NCBI GenBank assembly: GCA_016712535.1
Contig: JADJQW010000004.1
Coordinates: 434,001 to 498,000, forward strand
DNA: 64,000 bases
Direction of reading: 5' to 3'
Source of the DNA: Flavobacteriales bacterium
Lineage (GTDB): Bacteria > Bacteroidota > Bacteroidia > Flavobacteriales_F > PHOS-HE28
Numbering within the stretch: the first letter of the stretch is position 1; every line of letters begins with the position of its first letter. The position numbers and the translations under genes are program-made. The notes under the pieces are model-generated. The model was not told the DNA's origin, did not search any database, and saw nothing but the letters and a program-made list of their open reading frames with translations. Positions 1 to 7,670 of the stretch are shown in pieces.

Positions 1-201
1 GTTGAGATGCCCAACCTCGCTGTTGCCCATTTGGCCCGCAGGCAAACCCACATGGAGTCCATCGGTGCGCAACGTCGCGTGCGGAGCGTCGGCCATCAGA
101 GAATCAAGGAATGGCGTGCGCGCCTTGGCGATCGCGTCGCTGTGATCGCCAGAGCCGATGCCCCAGCCGTCGAGGATGATGAGCACGGCTTTCTTCGACA
201 T
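1..201 (-). CDS. gpmI: 2,3-bisphosphoglycerate-independent phosphoglycerate mutase, N-terminal part
   Basis: The first 67 residues of a cofactor-independent phosphoglycerate mutase, which interconverts 3- and 2-phosphoglycerate in glycolysis; the rest lies beyond the window edge. The family's N-terminal motif ILDGWG is at residues 9-14 with the metal ligand Asp11, and GNSEVGH at 59-65 carries the catalytic Ser61 that is transiently phosphorylated. The ATG overlaps the stop codon of the upstream histidine kinase by one base (TGATG), so translation is probably coupled. The family is normally about 510 residues, so only the beginning is visible, but both motifs make the call secure. Confidence 0.94.
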   Translation of the reverse strand, partial: MSKKAVLIILDGWGIGSGDHSDAIAKARTPFLDSLMADAPHATLRTDGLHVGLPAGQMGNSEVGHLN

Positions 202-1124
202 CACATGGTTTTCGGGAAAGTGGCCACGAAGGTAGCCCCATGCGGGTCGGTGTCCCCCAATTCGATGCGTCCGCCGTGGCGCTGAACGAGGCGCTGCACG
301 ACGAATAGCCCCAGCCCGGTGCCTCTATGATTGCGGGTGCCCTCATCACCCAGCCGGTAGAAGCGGTCGAAGACCTTGCTGCGCTCGGCCTTCGGTATGC
401 CTGGGCCATGGTCAGTTACGCGCAAGCGCCAAGCTGTTTCCGATCCACTGACCATCACCTCGATGGTGGTTCCCGCCGGGGCGTACTTCACGGCATTCTC
501 TATCAGGTTCTCAGCAATGCTCCTGAGTGCCTGCGGATCAGCATTCACCTGCAATGCGGCCGGCGCGTCCAATTGCCATTCGTGCGCTGAACCATCGCGC
601 TGCTGCGCGCGCACCACCGCGCCGCGCACCACTTCAGCGGCATTCACGGGTTCCTTGAGCAAGGGAATCTGGACAGCTCCTTCAGCAGTGGCCGCCAGGA
701 CCTTGTCGGTCAGCGCCGTGAGTCGATCGGCCTCCTCGATGGCCAATGCTTGGAGCGCGCGTGCATCGGATGGGCTCAAGCCCGGCCGGGAGAGCGTCTG
801 CATCTGCAGTTTCATCGAAGCGATAGGGGTTCGCAGCTCATGAGTGATGGCAAGCAGGAAATTGCGCTGCATGGCTGCCAATCGCAGGTCGCGGCGAATG
901 GCCAGGAATGAGATGGCGAGCACCACACCAAGGATCATCAGCGCAACGCTCGCTTCACCCAGCACCATGAGCCTGCGAGCTTGGTGGCCCAATTCCTGCC
1001 CGGATAAGCGCGCGATCTCTTCTTCGCGACGCAGCAACAGGAGAGCCCACCAGCCGAATTGCGCGATGATGTAGGCCATTGCAGCGCCCAGAAGCCATAA
1101 CGAGCGGTTCGCCGATGGAGCCAT
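201..1124 (-). CDS. membrane sensor histidine kinase (HisKA/HATPase_c)
   Basis: A 307-residue two-component sensor kinase. Two membrane segments (about 8-31 and 52-76) enclose only a 20-residue loop, so there is almost no periplasmic sensing domain and the signal is probably sensed in the membrane or inside the cell. The H-box (THELRTP) has the phosphorylatable His95; the N-box (ENLIENAVKYAP), G1 box (DHGPGIP) and G2 box (GTGLGLF) are all intact, so it should be an active kinase. The partner is unclear: the next gene downstream is gpmI, and no response regulator is adjacent. A consensus -7 box lies five bases before the ATG, suggesting a leaderless or near-leaderless message. Confidence 0.93.
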   Translation of the reverse strand: MAPSANRSLWLLGAAMAYIIAQFGWWALLLLRREEEIARLSGQELGHQARRLMVLGEASVALMILGVVLAISFLAIRRDLRLAAMQRNFLLAITHELRTPIASMKLQMQTLSRPGLSPSDARALQALAIEEADRLTALTDKVLAATAEGAVQIPLLKEPVNAAEVVRGAVVRAQQRDGSAHEWQLDAPAALQVNADPQALRSIAENLIENAVKYAPAGTTIEVMVSGSETAWRLRVTDHGPGIPKAERSKVFDRFYRLGDEGTRNHRGTGLGLFVVQRLVQRHGGRIELGDTDPHGATFVATFPKTM

Positions 1125-1129
1125 GGCGG

Positions 1130-1137
1130 CGAAGTTA
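1130..1137 (-). promoter_or_regulatory. -7 promoter box of the histidine kinase gene
   Basis: TAACTTCG, read on the minus strand, is a variant of the Bacteroidota -7 element TAnnTTTG. It ends five bases before the kinase ATG, so the transcript would begin at or next to the start codon. Confidence 0.6.
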
Positions 1138-1178
1138 CCCGGAGCAGGACTGCATGGGGGGCGCTGCCCAAGGCAGCA

Positions 1179-1196
1179 TTACCCACATGTGGGCAA
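1179..1196. promoter_or_regulatory. palindromic operator candidate between divergent genes
   Basis: TTACCCACATGTGGGCAA has a perfect 12-bp core palindrome (CCCACATGTGGG) and 16 of 18 symmetric positions. It lies about midway between the minus-strand histidine kinase and the plus-strand HD-domain gene, upstream of both -7 boxes, where a dimeric regulator could act on either. The regulator is unknown. Confidence 0.4.
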
Positions 1197-1245
1197 TATG
1201 ATATCAGTGCATGGAGTCCCTATGAAGGCCATCCGGCGCTGTTTC

Positions 1246-1253
1246 TATCTTGC
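1246..1253 (+). promoter_or_regulatory. -7 promoter box of the HD-domain gene
   Basis: TATCTTGC matches the local form of the Bacteroidota -7 element and ends 11 bases before the ATG at 1265. It overlaps the upstream in-frame ATG at 1250, which argues that 1265 is the real start. Confidence 0.6.
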
Positions 1254-1264
1254 CCGCTCATCCC

Positions 1265-1852
1265 ATGGACTCCAGCGGTGCGAGGGCGTATATCCTGGAG
1301 CAGTTGCGAACGCGGCTGCCCGTTGAGCGATCCTATCATAGCCTAGAGCACACCTTGGATGTGTACGCAAGTGCCATCAGCATCGCGGAGCAAGAGGGCG
1401 TTGACGGGGAAGGGCTGGTGATATTGAAGATCGCCGCTCTGTATCATGATGCGGGTTTCCTGACGCAGGACACGGACCATGAAGAGGCCGGTTGCCGAAT
1501 AGTGAAGGAAGTCCTACCGGGCTTCGGCTTCAACGAGCGGCAGATCGGGCTGATCTGCGACATGATCATGGCCACGCGGATCCCACAGAGCCCCCGGAAC
1601 AAACTCGCGCGCATTCTTTGTGATGCCGACCTTGACTACCTCGGCCGGCCCGATTTCCAGCGGATCGGGGCCACGTTGTTCAAGGAGATGCGAACCTATG
1701 GCGTGCTCAGCACGGAGCGGGAATGGAATCTGCTGCAGGAGCGCTTCATTGAGCGGCACGCGTACTTCACACAGACCAATAAGCAGCTGCGCGAACCCTT
1801 GAAGCAGGCGCATCTGGCTGAAGTGCGGGCCTGGCTCGAACGGAATCCGTGA
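1265..1852 (+). CDS. HD-domain phosphohydrolase
   Basis: A 195-residue protein of the HD superfamily of metal-dependent phosphohydrolases. The ligand pattern is readable: His in YHSLEHT near the N-terminus, the His-Asp doublet in ALYHDAGF, a following HEEAG helix and a later Asp in CDADLDYLG. The substrate cannot be predicted; relatives hydrolyse nucleotides or cyclic dinucleotides. The gene stands alone, divergent from the histidine kinase and followed by a strong hairpin. I chose the ATG at 1265 because an in-frame ATG at 1250 lies inside the promoter box. Confidence 0.85.
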   Translation: MDSSGARAYILEQLRTRLPVERSYHSLEHTLDVYASAISIAEQEGVDGEGLVILKIAALYHDAGFLTQDTDHEEAGCRIVKEVLPGFGFNERQIGLICDMIMATRIPQSPRNKLARILCDADLDYLGRPDFQRIGATLFKEMRTYGVLSTEREWNLLQERFIERHAYFTQTNKQLREPLKQAHLAEVRAWLERNP

Positions 1853-1867
1853 CTGTTGCGAACGAAG

Positions 1868-1890
1868 AGACCCTGGCGCAGCCAGGGTCT
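1868..1890. terminator. bidirectional hairpin terminator
   Basis: A perfect 10-bp stem (AGACCCTGGC with GCCAGGGTCT) around a 3-base loop lies between the convergent HD-domain gene and tRNA-Phe. It has no long T-tract on either side but is well placed to stop transcription from both directions. Confidence 0.65.
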
Positions 1891-1894
1891 CCGG

Positions 1895-1967
1895 TGGTGC
1901 CTCCCAGAATCGAACTGGGGACACATGGATTTTCAATCCATTGCTCTACCAGCTGAGCTAAGGCACC
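1895..1967 (-). tRNA. tRNA-Phe (anticodon GAA)
   Basis: A 73-nt cloverleaf read on the minus strand. The acceptor stem GGTGCCT pairs with AGGCACC, with discriminator A. The D arm is GCTC...GAGC; the anticodon stem ATGGA/TCCAT encloses the loop TTGAAAA with anticodon GAA; the T arm is CCCAG/CTGGG around TTCGATT. CCA is not encoded in the usual form. Confidence 0.97.
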
Positions 1968-2006
1968 GTTTCCTTTGCGCCGCTCAGCACTTGCGCGAAA
2001 GGCGGG

Positions 2007-2014
2007 CAAAGATA
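2007..2014 (-). promoter_or_regulatory. -7 promoter box of tRNA-Phe
   Basis: TATCTTTG on the minus strand is an exact match to TAnnTTTG, about 40 bases upstream of the mature tRNA-Phe 5' end. Confidence 0.65.
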
Positions 2015-2039
2015 ACCAAGCACTTCAACTGCGCCACTC

Positions 2040-2810
2040 TTGGCTGACCTCATCCTGGATATCGGCAACACGCGGACCAAGGCGGCGCTCTTCCAAGGCG
2101 ACCGATTGCTTGGTCTGACGGCGTTATCAAGCGACGATGCATCGGGCTTGGAGCGCTTCCTAGGCGAACGTGAAGTGGTGCATGTGGCGATCGGTTCCGT
2201 TGCCGGTGATGGCAGCCAGTTGCTGGGCCGGCTCAATCGCCGCCATCACCAAGTCATTCACATCACAGCGGCGAGCCCTGCACCGAACCCTTCGGCCTAT
2301 GGCACCACAGGCACCCTCGGAGTTGATCGTTGGGCCAATGCTGTAGCGGCCTCCGCGCTTTTCCCGAAGCGTGCAGCCCTCGCCGTTGATCTGGGCACCT
2401 GCATCACCTATGACCTGGTGGCTCCAGATGGCACCTACCTCGGAGGGGCCATTTCGCCTGGCGCGCAAATGCGGGCCAGCGCCATGCATGCCTATAGCGC
2501 CCGTTTGCCATTGGCGGAATTGAATCATCTGGCACCGGCTTTTGGCGATTCCACCGAAACAAGCCTTCAGTCTGGGGTTGCGCATGGGGTCCTTGGCGAA
2601 TTGGAGCATTTCATCGCCGCCGCCCGGGCCTTGCATCCCGATGCAGGCGTGGTGCTCACGGGCGGTGATGCGCTGCCTCACGCCCGGGCCTTGAAAAGCG
2701 GCATCTTTGCGCACCCTTTCCTGACCCTTGAAGGACTGCGCATCATATTTCATCATGGCCTTGGCCTTGAGCATGCCGGGAGTGGCCCTGGCACAAGGCC
2801 AGCAGGGTAG
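2040..2810 (+). CDS. coaX: type III pantothenate kinase
   Basis: A 256-residue type III pantothenate kinase, which phosphorylates pantothenate in the first step of coenzyme A synthesis. The ATP-binding DIGNT motif is at residues 6-10, the GVDRW and DLGTCITYDLV motifs mark the pantothenate and monovalent-cation sites, and YLGGAISPG and LTGGDA complete the acetate/sugar kinase-like fold. Translation must start at TTG, because no ATG or GTG precedes the essential first strand. In this window panC and panD also encode pantothenate-pathway enzymes, but in a distant cluster. The 3' end overlaps the next gene, which it probably co-transcribes with. Confidence 0.95.
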   Translation: MADLILDIGNTRTKAALFQGDRLLGLTALSSDDASGLERFLGEREVVHVAIGSVAGDGSQLLGRLNRRHHQVIHITAASPAPNPSAYGTTGTLGVDRWANAVAASALFPKRAALAVDLGTCITYDLVAPDGTYLGGAISPGAQMRASAMHAYSARLPLAELNHLAPAFGDSTETSLQSGVAHGVLGELEHFIAAARALHPDAGVVLTGGDALPHARALKSGIFAHPFLTLEGLRIIFHHGLGLEHAGSGPGTRPAG

Positions 2811-4197
2811 CGGCTCGCCCTATTCAGCGCATTCGCTCGGCGATCTCGCCGGCACCGGCCAGGTGACCTTGGCGGGCTTAGGCGGGCTGGCCGTCACGGT
2901 GGCCGACCCCTTCAGCGTTGCCCGCGCCAATCCGGCCACTTACTGCTTGCTCCACCATACCTCATATGAGATGGGCGCCACCGTCCGTTGGACGCGCATG
3001 ACCATCGGGGAAGAAAGCGGGCGAGGGCGCAACACCAGGCTGCTCGGTTTCTCGCTCGGCGTGCCTTTCGCGAAGGGCCGTTGGGGCATGGCCTTGGGCC
3101 TGCAGCCCTTCAGCACGGTGGCATACAAGTTCGAGGATCGGCAACAAGTTGATGGGGGCGCTTTGCGCAATGAATACACCGGATCGGGCGGTGTGAACCG
3201 CGCCTACCTCGGCTTCGGGCGCACCCTATGGCAACGGCGCGATAGCACGGGCCTCCGCTCCAGGCTGAGCGCAGGAGCCAACTTCGAGTTCCTTTTCGGA
3301 ACGGTGGACGATACACGCAAGGCCTATTACCCGCTCGGTTCGGGTTACTACCACAGCAGCGTAGTCTCATCGCTCGTGCTGCGCGCACCAACCGGCACCC
3401 TCGGGCTCATGCAAAGCGGGCAGCTTGTGACCATGGCAGGTGCGGAGAAGCGACACAAGGAGCGACTTGCGCGCTATTCGGCCAAGGATAAACGAGATGA
3501 GATGGATTGGCTCAATGCCGGCCGTGACCCTGCGGAGCGCAGGCCTAGTAAAGCACCGAAACCGCGACGGGAGGCACTTCGTTGGCGCGCAGGCGTCGGA
3601 GTCGACCTGCCAGCCGGGTTCACAGCGCAGCATAGCAGTTTGGCCACCTCATTCCGGCTCTCGGGCACAGTGGAGAACCCGATTGATACAGCACAGCGGA
3701 TCGATGGCGCCTTCGGGACCCTGAGCCTGCCGTTCGGGCTCGCTGCCGGATTCGGCATCGAGAACAACCGATGGGCCTTGGCCGCGGAACTGCATCATCG
3801 CGATTGGTCGGCATTGCGCTCCGATGTGGAGGGCTATGCACTGAGCACGGATCTGCGCGCCGCCACCACCTATTCAGTCGGCGCATCCTTCCGTCCAGCA
3901 GGCCAGCAGGGCGGCAGCTTCCTGAAGCGCACCACCTACCGTGCCGGGGCGCGGTACACGCAAGACCCCATCGCCCTGCGAGACCAGGCCATTTCACAGT
4001 TCGGCATGTCCTTTGGCTGCTCCCTGCCAATTGCAGGAGCAAGCACGAGAAGCCGCATCAACCTTGCCGTGGAGCACGGCCAGCGCGGAACCACCGAAGC
4101 TGGCTTGCTGAGCGAACGATACACCAACCTCCACATCGGGGTCACCATCACCCCAGACTTGCGGGAACAATGGTTCAAGAAACGACGGATAGACTGA
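2728..4197 (+). CDS. outer-membrane beta-barrel protein
   Basis: A 489-residue secreted protein with a signal peptide ending ALAQ near residue 23 and then alternating, Gly- and aromatic-rich segments typical of an outer-membrane barrel (GFSLGVPF, GMALGLQPFS, YLGFGRTLW, YRAGARYTQ). The function is unknown; it resembles barrel proteins encoded next to coaX and the lptC cluster in many Bacteroidota. The TTG start at 2728 gives a signal peptide with a basic N-terminus but overlaps coaX by 83 bp; an ATG at 2755 would leave only about 13 residues before the cleavage site, which is too short. The stop overlaps the next ATG as TGATG. Confidence 0.75.
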   Translation: MKDCASYFIMALALSMPGVALAQGQQGSGSPYSAHSLGDLAGTGQVTLAGLGGLAVTVADPFSVARANPATYCLLHHTSYEMGATVRWTRMTIGEESGRGRNTRLLGFSLGVPFAKGRWGMALGLQPFSTVAYKFEDRQQVDGGALRNEYTGSGGVNRAYLGFGRTLWQRRDSTGLRSRLSAGANFEFLFGTVDDTRKAYYPLGSGYYHSSVVSSLVLRAPTGTLGLMQSGQLVTMAGAEKRHKERLARYSAKDKRDEMDWLNAGRDPAERRPSKAPKPRREALRWRAGVGVDLPAGFTAQHSSLATSFRLSGTVENPIDTAQRIDGAFGTLSLPFGLAAGFGIENNRWALAAELHHRDWSALRSDVEGYALSTDLRAATTYSVGASFRPAGQQGGSFLKRTTYRAGARYTQDPIALRDQAISQFGMSFGCSLPIAGASTRSRINLAVEHGQRGTTEAGLLSERYTNLHIGVTITPDLREQWFKKRRID

Positions 4198-5516
4198 TGA
4201 AACACCTTACGAAGACCATTCTGCTCAGCGCCGCAATCGGTGCGGCCGCCAGCATGCATGCCCAAGGGAAATACGGCGCAACGCCCGCTGATAGCGCGGA
4301 TTGCGTGAAGAACATCTCGCTCTTCCAGGAGTCGATCAAGCAGGGCAGCTATGCCGATGCATACGGCCCCTACCGCAAGCTCATCGCCGTGTGCCCGGCC
4401 TACAGCAAGAGCCTTTACCAGAACGGCAGCAAGATGCTCGGCGACTTCATCGCCAAGGAGAAGGATGCCGCGCGCAAGGAGCGACTGATCGACTCGCTGC
4501 TGCTGAACTATGACATGCGCATCACGCACTTCGGCGAGAAGGCCTTCGTGCAGGGCCGAAAAGGGGTTGACCTGCAGTTCTATCGCCCGAAGAATTGCAG
4601 CGCCGCCCACGACATCCTGAAGGAATCCATCGAGCTGGGCGGGGCACGGAGCGAACCTGCCACCATCAGCGCGTATTACACCGCGCTCAACTGCCTCTTT
4701 GGCGAAGGCGCTGTGACCAAGGAACAGATGCTCTCGGAGTACGTGCGCCTTTCCGCGCTGATCGAGCAGAACCTCGCGGACCCCAACCTGAAAGAGACCG
4801 ACCGCGAGCTCTGGGTCAAGTCGCGCGACAACGTGAACGGCAATTTCTTCCGCATCGCCGAGTGCAAGGACATCGGCAGCATTGCAGAGAAGCTGGTGCA
4901 GGAGAAGCCTGATGACCTGGATCTGAAAACACGCCTCCTGAAGGTGCTCAACGCGAAGGATTGCACCGAGGAGAAGATCTACCTCAAACTCGCCACGGAC
5001 GTGCATAAGGCGAATCCAACGAGTGAGAGCGCCTACAGTCTGGGTCAGAGCTATGTTAGGGCTGGGAACCTGAGCGAGGCCAGCGGATACATGATGCAAG
5101 CCGTGGAGCTCTGCACCAGCTGCAGCGACCGCGTGAAGTACCTTCTGAAGGCCGGCCAGGTGGCCAGCGCGTTGGGCAACCACAGCAAGGCGCGGAGCTA
5201 CGCCAACCAAGTGCTGCAGATCGAGCCGAAGAACGGTGAGGCCCTGATCCTGATCGGCAATGCCATCGCGGCGCAAGCAGGCAGCTGCGAAGTGCCTGAT
5301 GGCTGGGGCGCTTATTGGCTGGCCTACGATTACTATCAGCGCGCACGAAGCCTCGATCCCAGCGTATCGGACAAGGCCAGTGAACGCATGGGCAGCTGCA
5401 ACGCCAGATTCCCCACCAAGGAAGAGCTCTTCTTCCGCAACATGAAGGAGGGCGACAGCTTCCAGGTGGGCTGCGGCGGCCTCAACGAGAGCACCACGGT
5501 GCGCGTCAAGAAATAA
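4197..5516 (+). CDS. secreted tetratricopeptide-repeat protein
   Basis: A 439-residue protein with a signal peptide (ending SMHAQ at about residue 23) and helical TPR-like repeats along its length, clearest at the C-terminus (SAYSLGQSYVRAGNLSEASGYMMQA). It contains several Cys pairs, such as CTSC, which suits a periplasmic protein. It is probably a scaffold of the cell envelope. The ATG overlaps the preceding stop by one base and the gene is followed at once by lptC, so this looks like one envelope-biogenesis operon. The reading frame stays open upstream inside the preceding gene, but the signal peptide fixes this start. Confidence 0.82.
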   Translation: MKHLTKTILLSAAIGAAASMHAQGKYGATPADSADCVKNISLFQESIKQGSYADAYGPYRKLIAVCPAYSKSLYQNGSKMLGDFIAKEKDAARKERLIDSLLLNYDMRITHFGEKAFVQGRKGVDLQFYRPKNCSAAHDILKESIELGGARSEPATISAYYTALNCLFGEGAVTKEQMLSEYVRLSALIEQNLADPNLKETDRELWVKSRDNVNGNFFRIAECKDIGSIAEKLVQEKPDDLDLKTRLLKVLNAKDCTEEKIYLKLATDVHKANPTSESAYSLGQSYVRAGNLSEASGYMMQAVELCTSCSDRVKYLLKAGQVASALGNHSKARSYANQVLQIEPKNGEALILIGNAIAAQAGSCEVPDGWGAYWLAYDYYQRARSLDPSVSDKASERMGSCNARFPTKEELFFRNMKEGDSFQVGCGGLNESTTVRVKK

Positions 5517-5517
5517 C

Positions 5518-6090
5518 GTGCGGCTCGCCCGTCAAGCACGGATCATCGGCATGCCTGCCCTGTTCGGGGCGGGCATGCTGCTTTCGTGCAAGAACGATCT
5601 CGATCAGGTGGCTGCGATCGAGCTGCCCGCCGCCGTGCCCGACCGCGTGACCGAGCAAGCCGAATACCTCTATACCGACTCTGGCGTGGTGCGCAACCGC
5701 CTGCGTGCGGGCCGCATCAGCGAATGGGGCGAGCCGGACAAGCGCACCGAGCTCACCGATGGCTTGGAGCTCGTCTTCTTCGATCCGTTCGGCAAGCAGA
5801 CCAGCGTGCTCACCGCGCGCCGCGGGCTGATCGAGCCCGGACTGCAGCGCATGCAGGTCTTCGATGAAGTGGTGTTCGTGAATGCGAAGGGCGAGCGCCT
5901 GGAGACCGAGCAGCTCACCTGGCGGCAGGACAGTGCCCGCGTGCGCACCGACAAGGCCGTGCGCATCCAGCGCGGCTTGGATGTCATCCACGGCCAGGGC
6001 CTGGACGCTGCCGAGGATTTCAGCGCATACACGATCCGGCGCGTCACGGGTGTGCTGCAGCTGGGCGATACCTTGTCCACCCTGCCCTGA
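5518..6090 (+). CDS. lptC: LPS export ABC transporter periplasmic protein LptC
   Basis: A 190-residue LptC, the periplasmic bridge that passes lipopolysaccharide from the inner-membrane LptBFG transporter to LptA. The N-terminus ends in a lipobox (LLSCKN), so it is predicted to be a lipoprotein instead of the membrane-anchored form of enterobacteria; this is common in Bacteroidota. The body has the repeated short beta-strand pattern of the OstA/LptA fold (LVFFDPFGKQTSVLTARRG, VFVNAKGERLETEQLTW). It starts with GTG, one base after the TPR gene's stop codon. Confidence 0.9.
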   Translation: MRLARQARIIGMPALFGAGMLLSCKNDLDQVAAIELPAAVPDRVTEQAEYLYTDSGVVRNRLRAGRISEWGEPDKRTELTDGLELVFFDPFGKQTSVLTARRGLIEPGLQRMQVFDEVVFVNAKGERLETEQLTWRQDSARVRTDKAVRIQRGLDVIHGQGLDAAEDFSAYTIRRVTGVLQLGDTLSTLP

Positions 6091-6092
6091 GC

Positions 6093-6317
6093 ATGGCCGC
6101 CATCAACCGCATCACACGCTTCATGGAGCACTTCTGGCTGGCAGTGGCCATCGGCACCTTCATCGCATCGGTTTGGGTGATGGTGGCCGAGGGCGTGGAG
6201 CAGGGCCGGCAATGGCTCATCTATCCGGTGATCGCGTTGGCCATGTTCTTCTTCCGGCGCTTCACGCGCAGGCGCCTCGAGGCGATTGAACGGCACGAGG
6301 CTGGACGCAGGGGCTGA
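6093..6317 (+). CDS. small two-helix membrane protein
   Basis: A 74-residue protein with two predicted membrane helices (about 13-31 and 41-55) and a basic C-terminal tail (RRFTRRRLEAIERHEAGRR). The product has no recognisable domain. Its ATG comes two bases after the lptC stop codon, so it is almost certainly translated with lptC, and its place in the operon suggests an envelope role. It ends shortly before the promoter of the next gene. Confidence 0.75.
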   Translation: MAAINRITRFMEHFWLAVAIGTFIASVWVMVAEGVEQGRQWLIYPVIALAMFFFRRFTRRRLEAIERHEAGRRG

Positions 6318-6337
6318 AGCGCCTGCGGCGCCCCGTC

Positions 6338-6345
6338 TATCTTCG
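6338..6345 (+). promoter_or_regulatory. -7 promoter box of the CNNM-type gene
   Basis: TATCTTCG ends 11 bases before the TTG start at 6357 and marks a separate transcription unit after the lptC operon. Confidence 0.55.
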
Positions 6346-6356
6346 CCCGGCACGCT

Positions 6357-7619
6357 TTGAACCCTTTCGACCTCTTCCTGATCATCGCATCCGTGGCGCT
6401 TTCAGCGCTGTGCTCGGGGCTGGAGATCGCCTTCGTCACGGGCAATAAGCTCTATATCGAACTGGAGCGCAAGCGCGGCGCCTGGTGGGCCAGGCTGGTG
6501 AGCTACTTGCAGCATCGGCCCGCCCGCGTGATCGGGGCGCTCCTGGTGGGCAACAACATCGCGCTGGTGGTCTATGGCGTGCTGGTTGGAGAGGCCTTGG
6601 ACCCCTGGCTAGCTGCAATGGGCATGAGCCCTTGGCTGGTGCTCGCTGTGCAGACGGCCCTTGCCACCTTGCTGATCCTGGTGGTGGCTGAGTTCCTGCC
6701 CAAAGCGCTCTTCGGGATCGACCCCAATCGCGCGCTCGCGCTCTTCGCCCTGCCCTTGGCTTTGCTCTACGTTGTCCTGTGGCCGCCCATGATGCTCTTC
6801 ACAGGCATGAGCGAATTGCTGCTCCGCCTATTCCGTGTGCGCACGCGCCCTGGCCAGATCGCCTTCGGCCGCATCGACCTCGACGATTTCCTGCGCGAGA
6901 TGTCAGGCGGTCCGGCCCGTGAGCAGCAGATCGACGCTGAGGTGGAGTACCTGCGGAACACGCTTGAGCTCAGCAACATCAAGGCCCGCGAGATCATGGT
7001 GCCGCGCGCGCGCATCGAGGCCATCGATGCCGAGGATGGCCCGGCCCAACTGCACCGCCGCTTCGTTGATACCGGACTGAGCAAATTGCTCGTGTACAAG
7101 GACCGCATCGACAACGTGATCGGCTATGTGCACGGCTACGAGCTCTTCCGCCACCCGCGCAGCATCCGCGCCGTGATGCGCCCGGTGAACTTCATCCCTG
7201 GCACCATGCCTGCCGATGAAGTGCTGCAGCTCTTCATCAAGCAGCGCAGCCATGTAGCCGTGGTGGTGGATGAGTACGGCGGCACCGCTGGCATGCTCAC
7301 CATGGAGGATGTGGTGGAGACCATCGTGGGCGACATCGAGGATGAGCACGACACGCCGGAGGAAGTGGAAGAGAAGCTCGCCGATGGCGCGTTCCTGCTG
7401 AGCGGCCGCCTGGAGGTGGAGCGCATCCGTGAGCGCTTCGCCCTGGACCTGCCGTTGAGCGAGGAGTACGGCACGCTCGCCGGCTTCATCCTGCATCATA
7501 CAGGCGACCTGCCCGAACAGGGCCAGGTGATCGAGATCCCGCCCTTCCGCTTCACCATCGCGCAGGTGGCCCACGGCCGGATCGATCTGGTGCGATTGGA
7601 AACGGAAGCCGAATCGTGA
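6357..7619 (+). CDS. CNNM/CorC (HlyC)-type hemolysin-family transporter
   Basis: A 420-residue membrane protein of the CNNM/CorC family, associated with Mg2+ or Co2+ export. The order is: DUF21 membrane domain with three or four helices (about 1-155, including the conserved GNNIALVVYG), a linker, a pair of CBS domains (about 200-325; motifs IMVPRARIEAI and VVVDEYGGTAGMLTMEDVVE) and a C-terminal CorC/HlyC domain (LSGRLEVERIRERF onward). It is next to mgtE, so two divalent-cation transporters are paired. Translation starts at TTG; the first helix begins right after it and no ATG is available. Confidence 0.9.
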   Translation: MNPFDLFLIIASVALSALCSGLEIAFVTGNKLYIELERKRGAWWARLVSYLQHRPARVIGALLVGNNIALVVYGVLVGEALDPWLAAMGMSPWLVLAVQTALATLLILVVAEFLPKALFGIDPNRALALFALPLALLYVVLWPPMMLFTGMSELLLRLFRVRTRPGQIAFGRIDLDDFLREMSGGPAREQQIDAEVEYLRNTLELSNIKAREIMVPRARIEAIDAEDGPAQLHRRFVDTGLSKLLVYKDRIDNVIGYVHGYELFRHPRSIRAVMRPVNFIPGTMPADEVLQLFIKQRSHVAVVVDEYGGTAGMLTMEDVVETIVGDIEDEHDTPEEVEEKLADGAFLLSGRLEVERIRERFALDLPLSEEYGTLAGFILHHTGDLPEQGQVIEIPPFRFTIAQVAHGRIDLVRLETEAES

Positions 7620-7646
7620 GCGCCAACGCGCCCGGAGGCAACGGTC

Positions 7647-7654
7647 TATCTTGC
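7647..7654 (+). promoter_or_regulatory. -7 promoter box of mgtE
   Basis: TATCTTGC, 16 bases before the mgtE ATG, has the same sequence as the box before the HD-domain gene at 1246. Confidence 0.55.
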
Positions 7655-7670
7655 CGCGCCCCGCGCCGCC

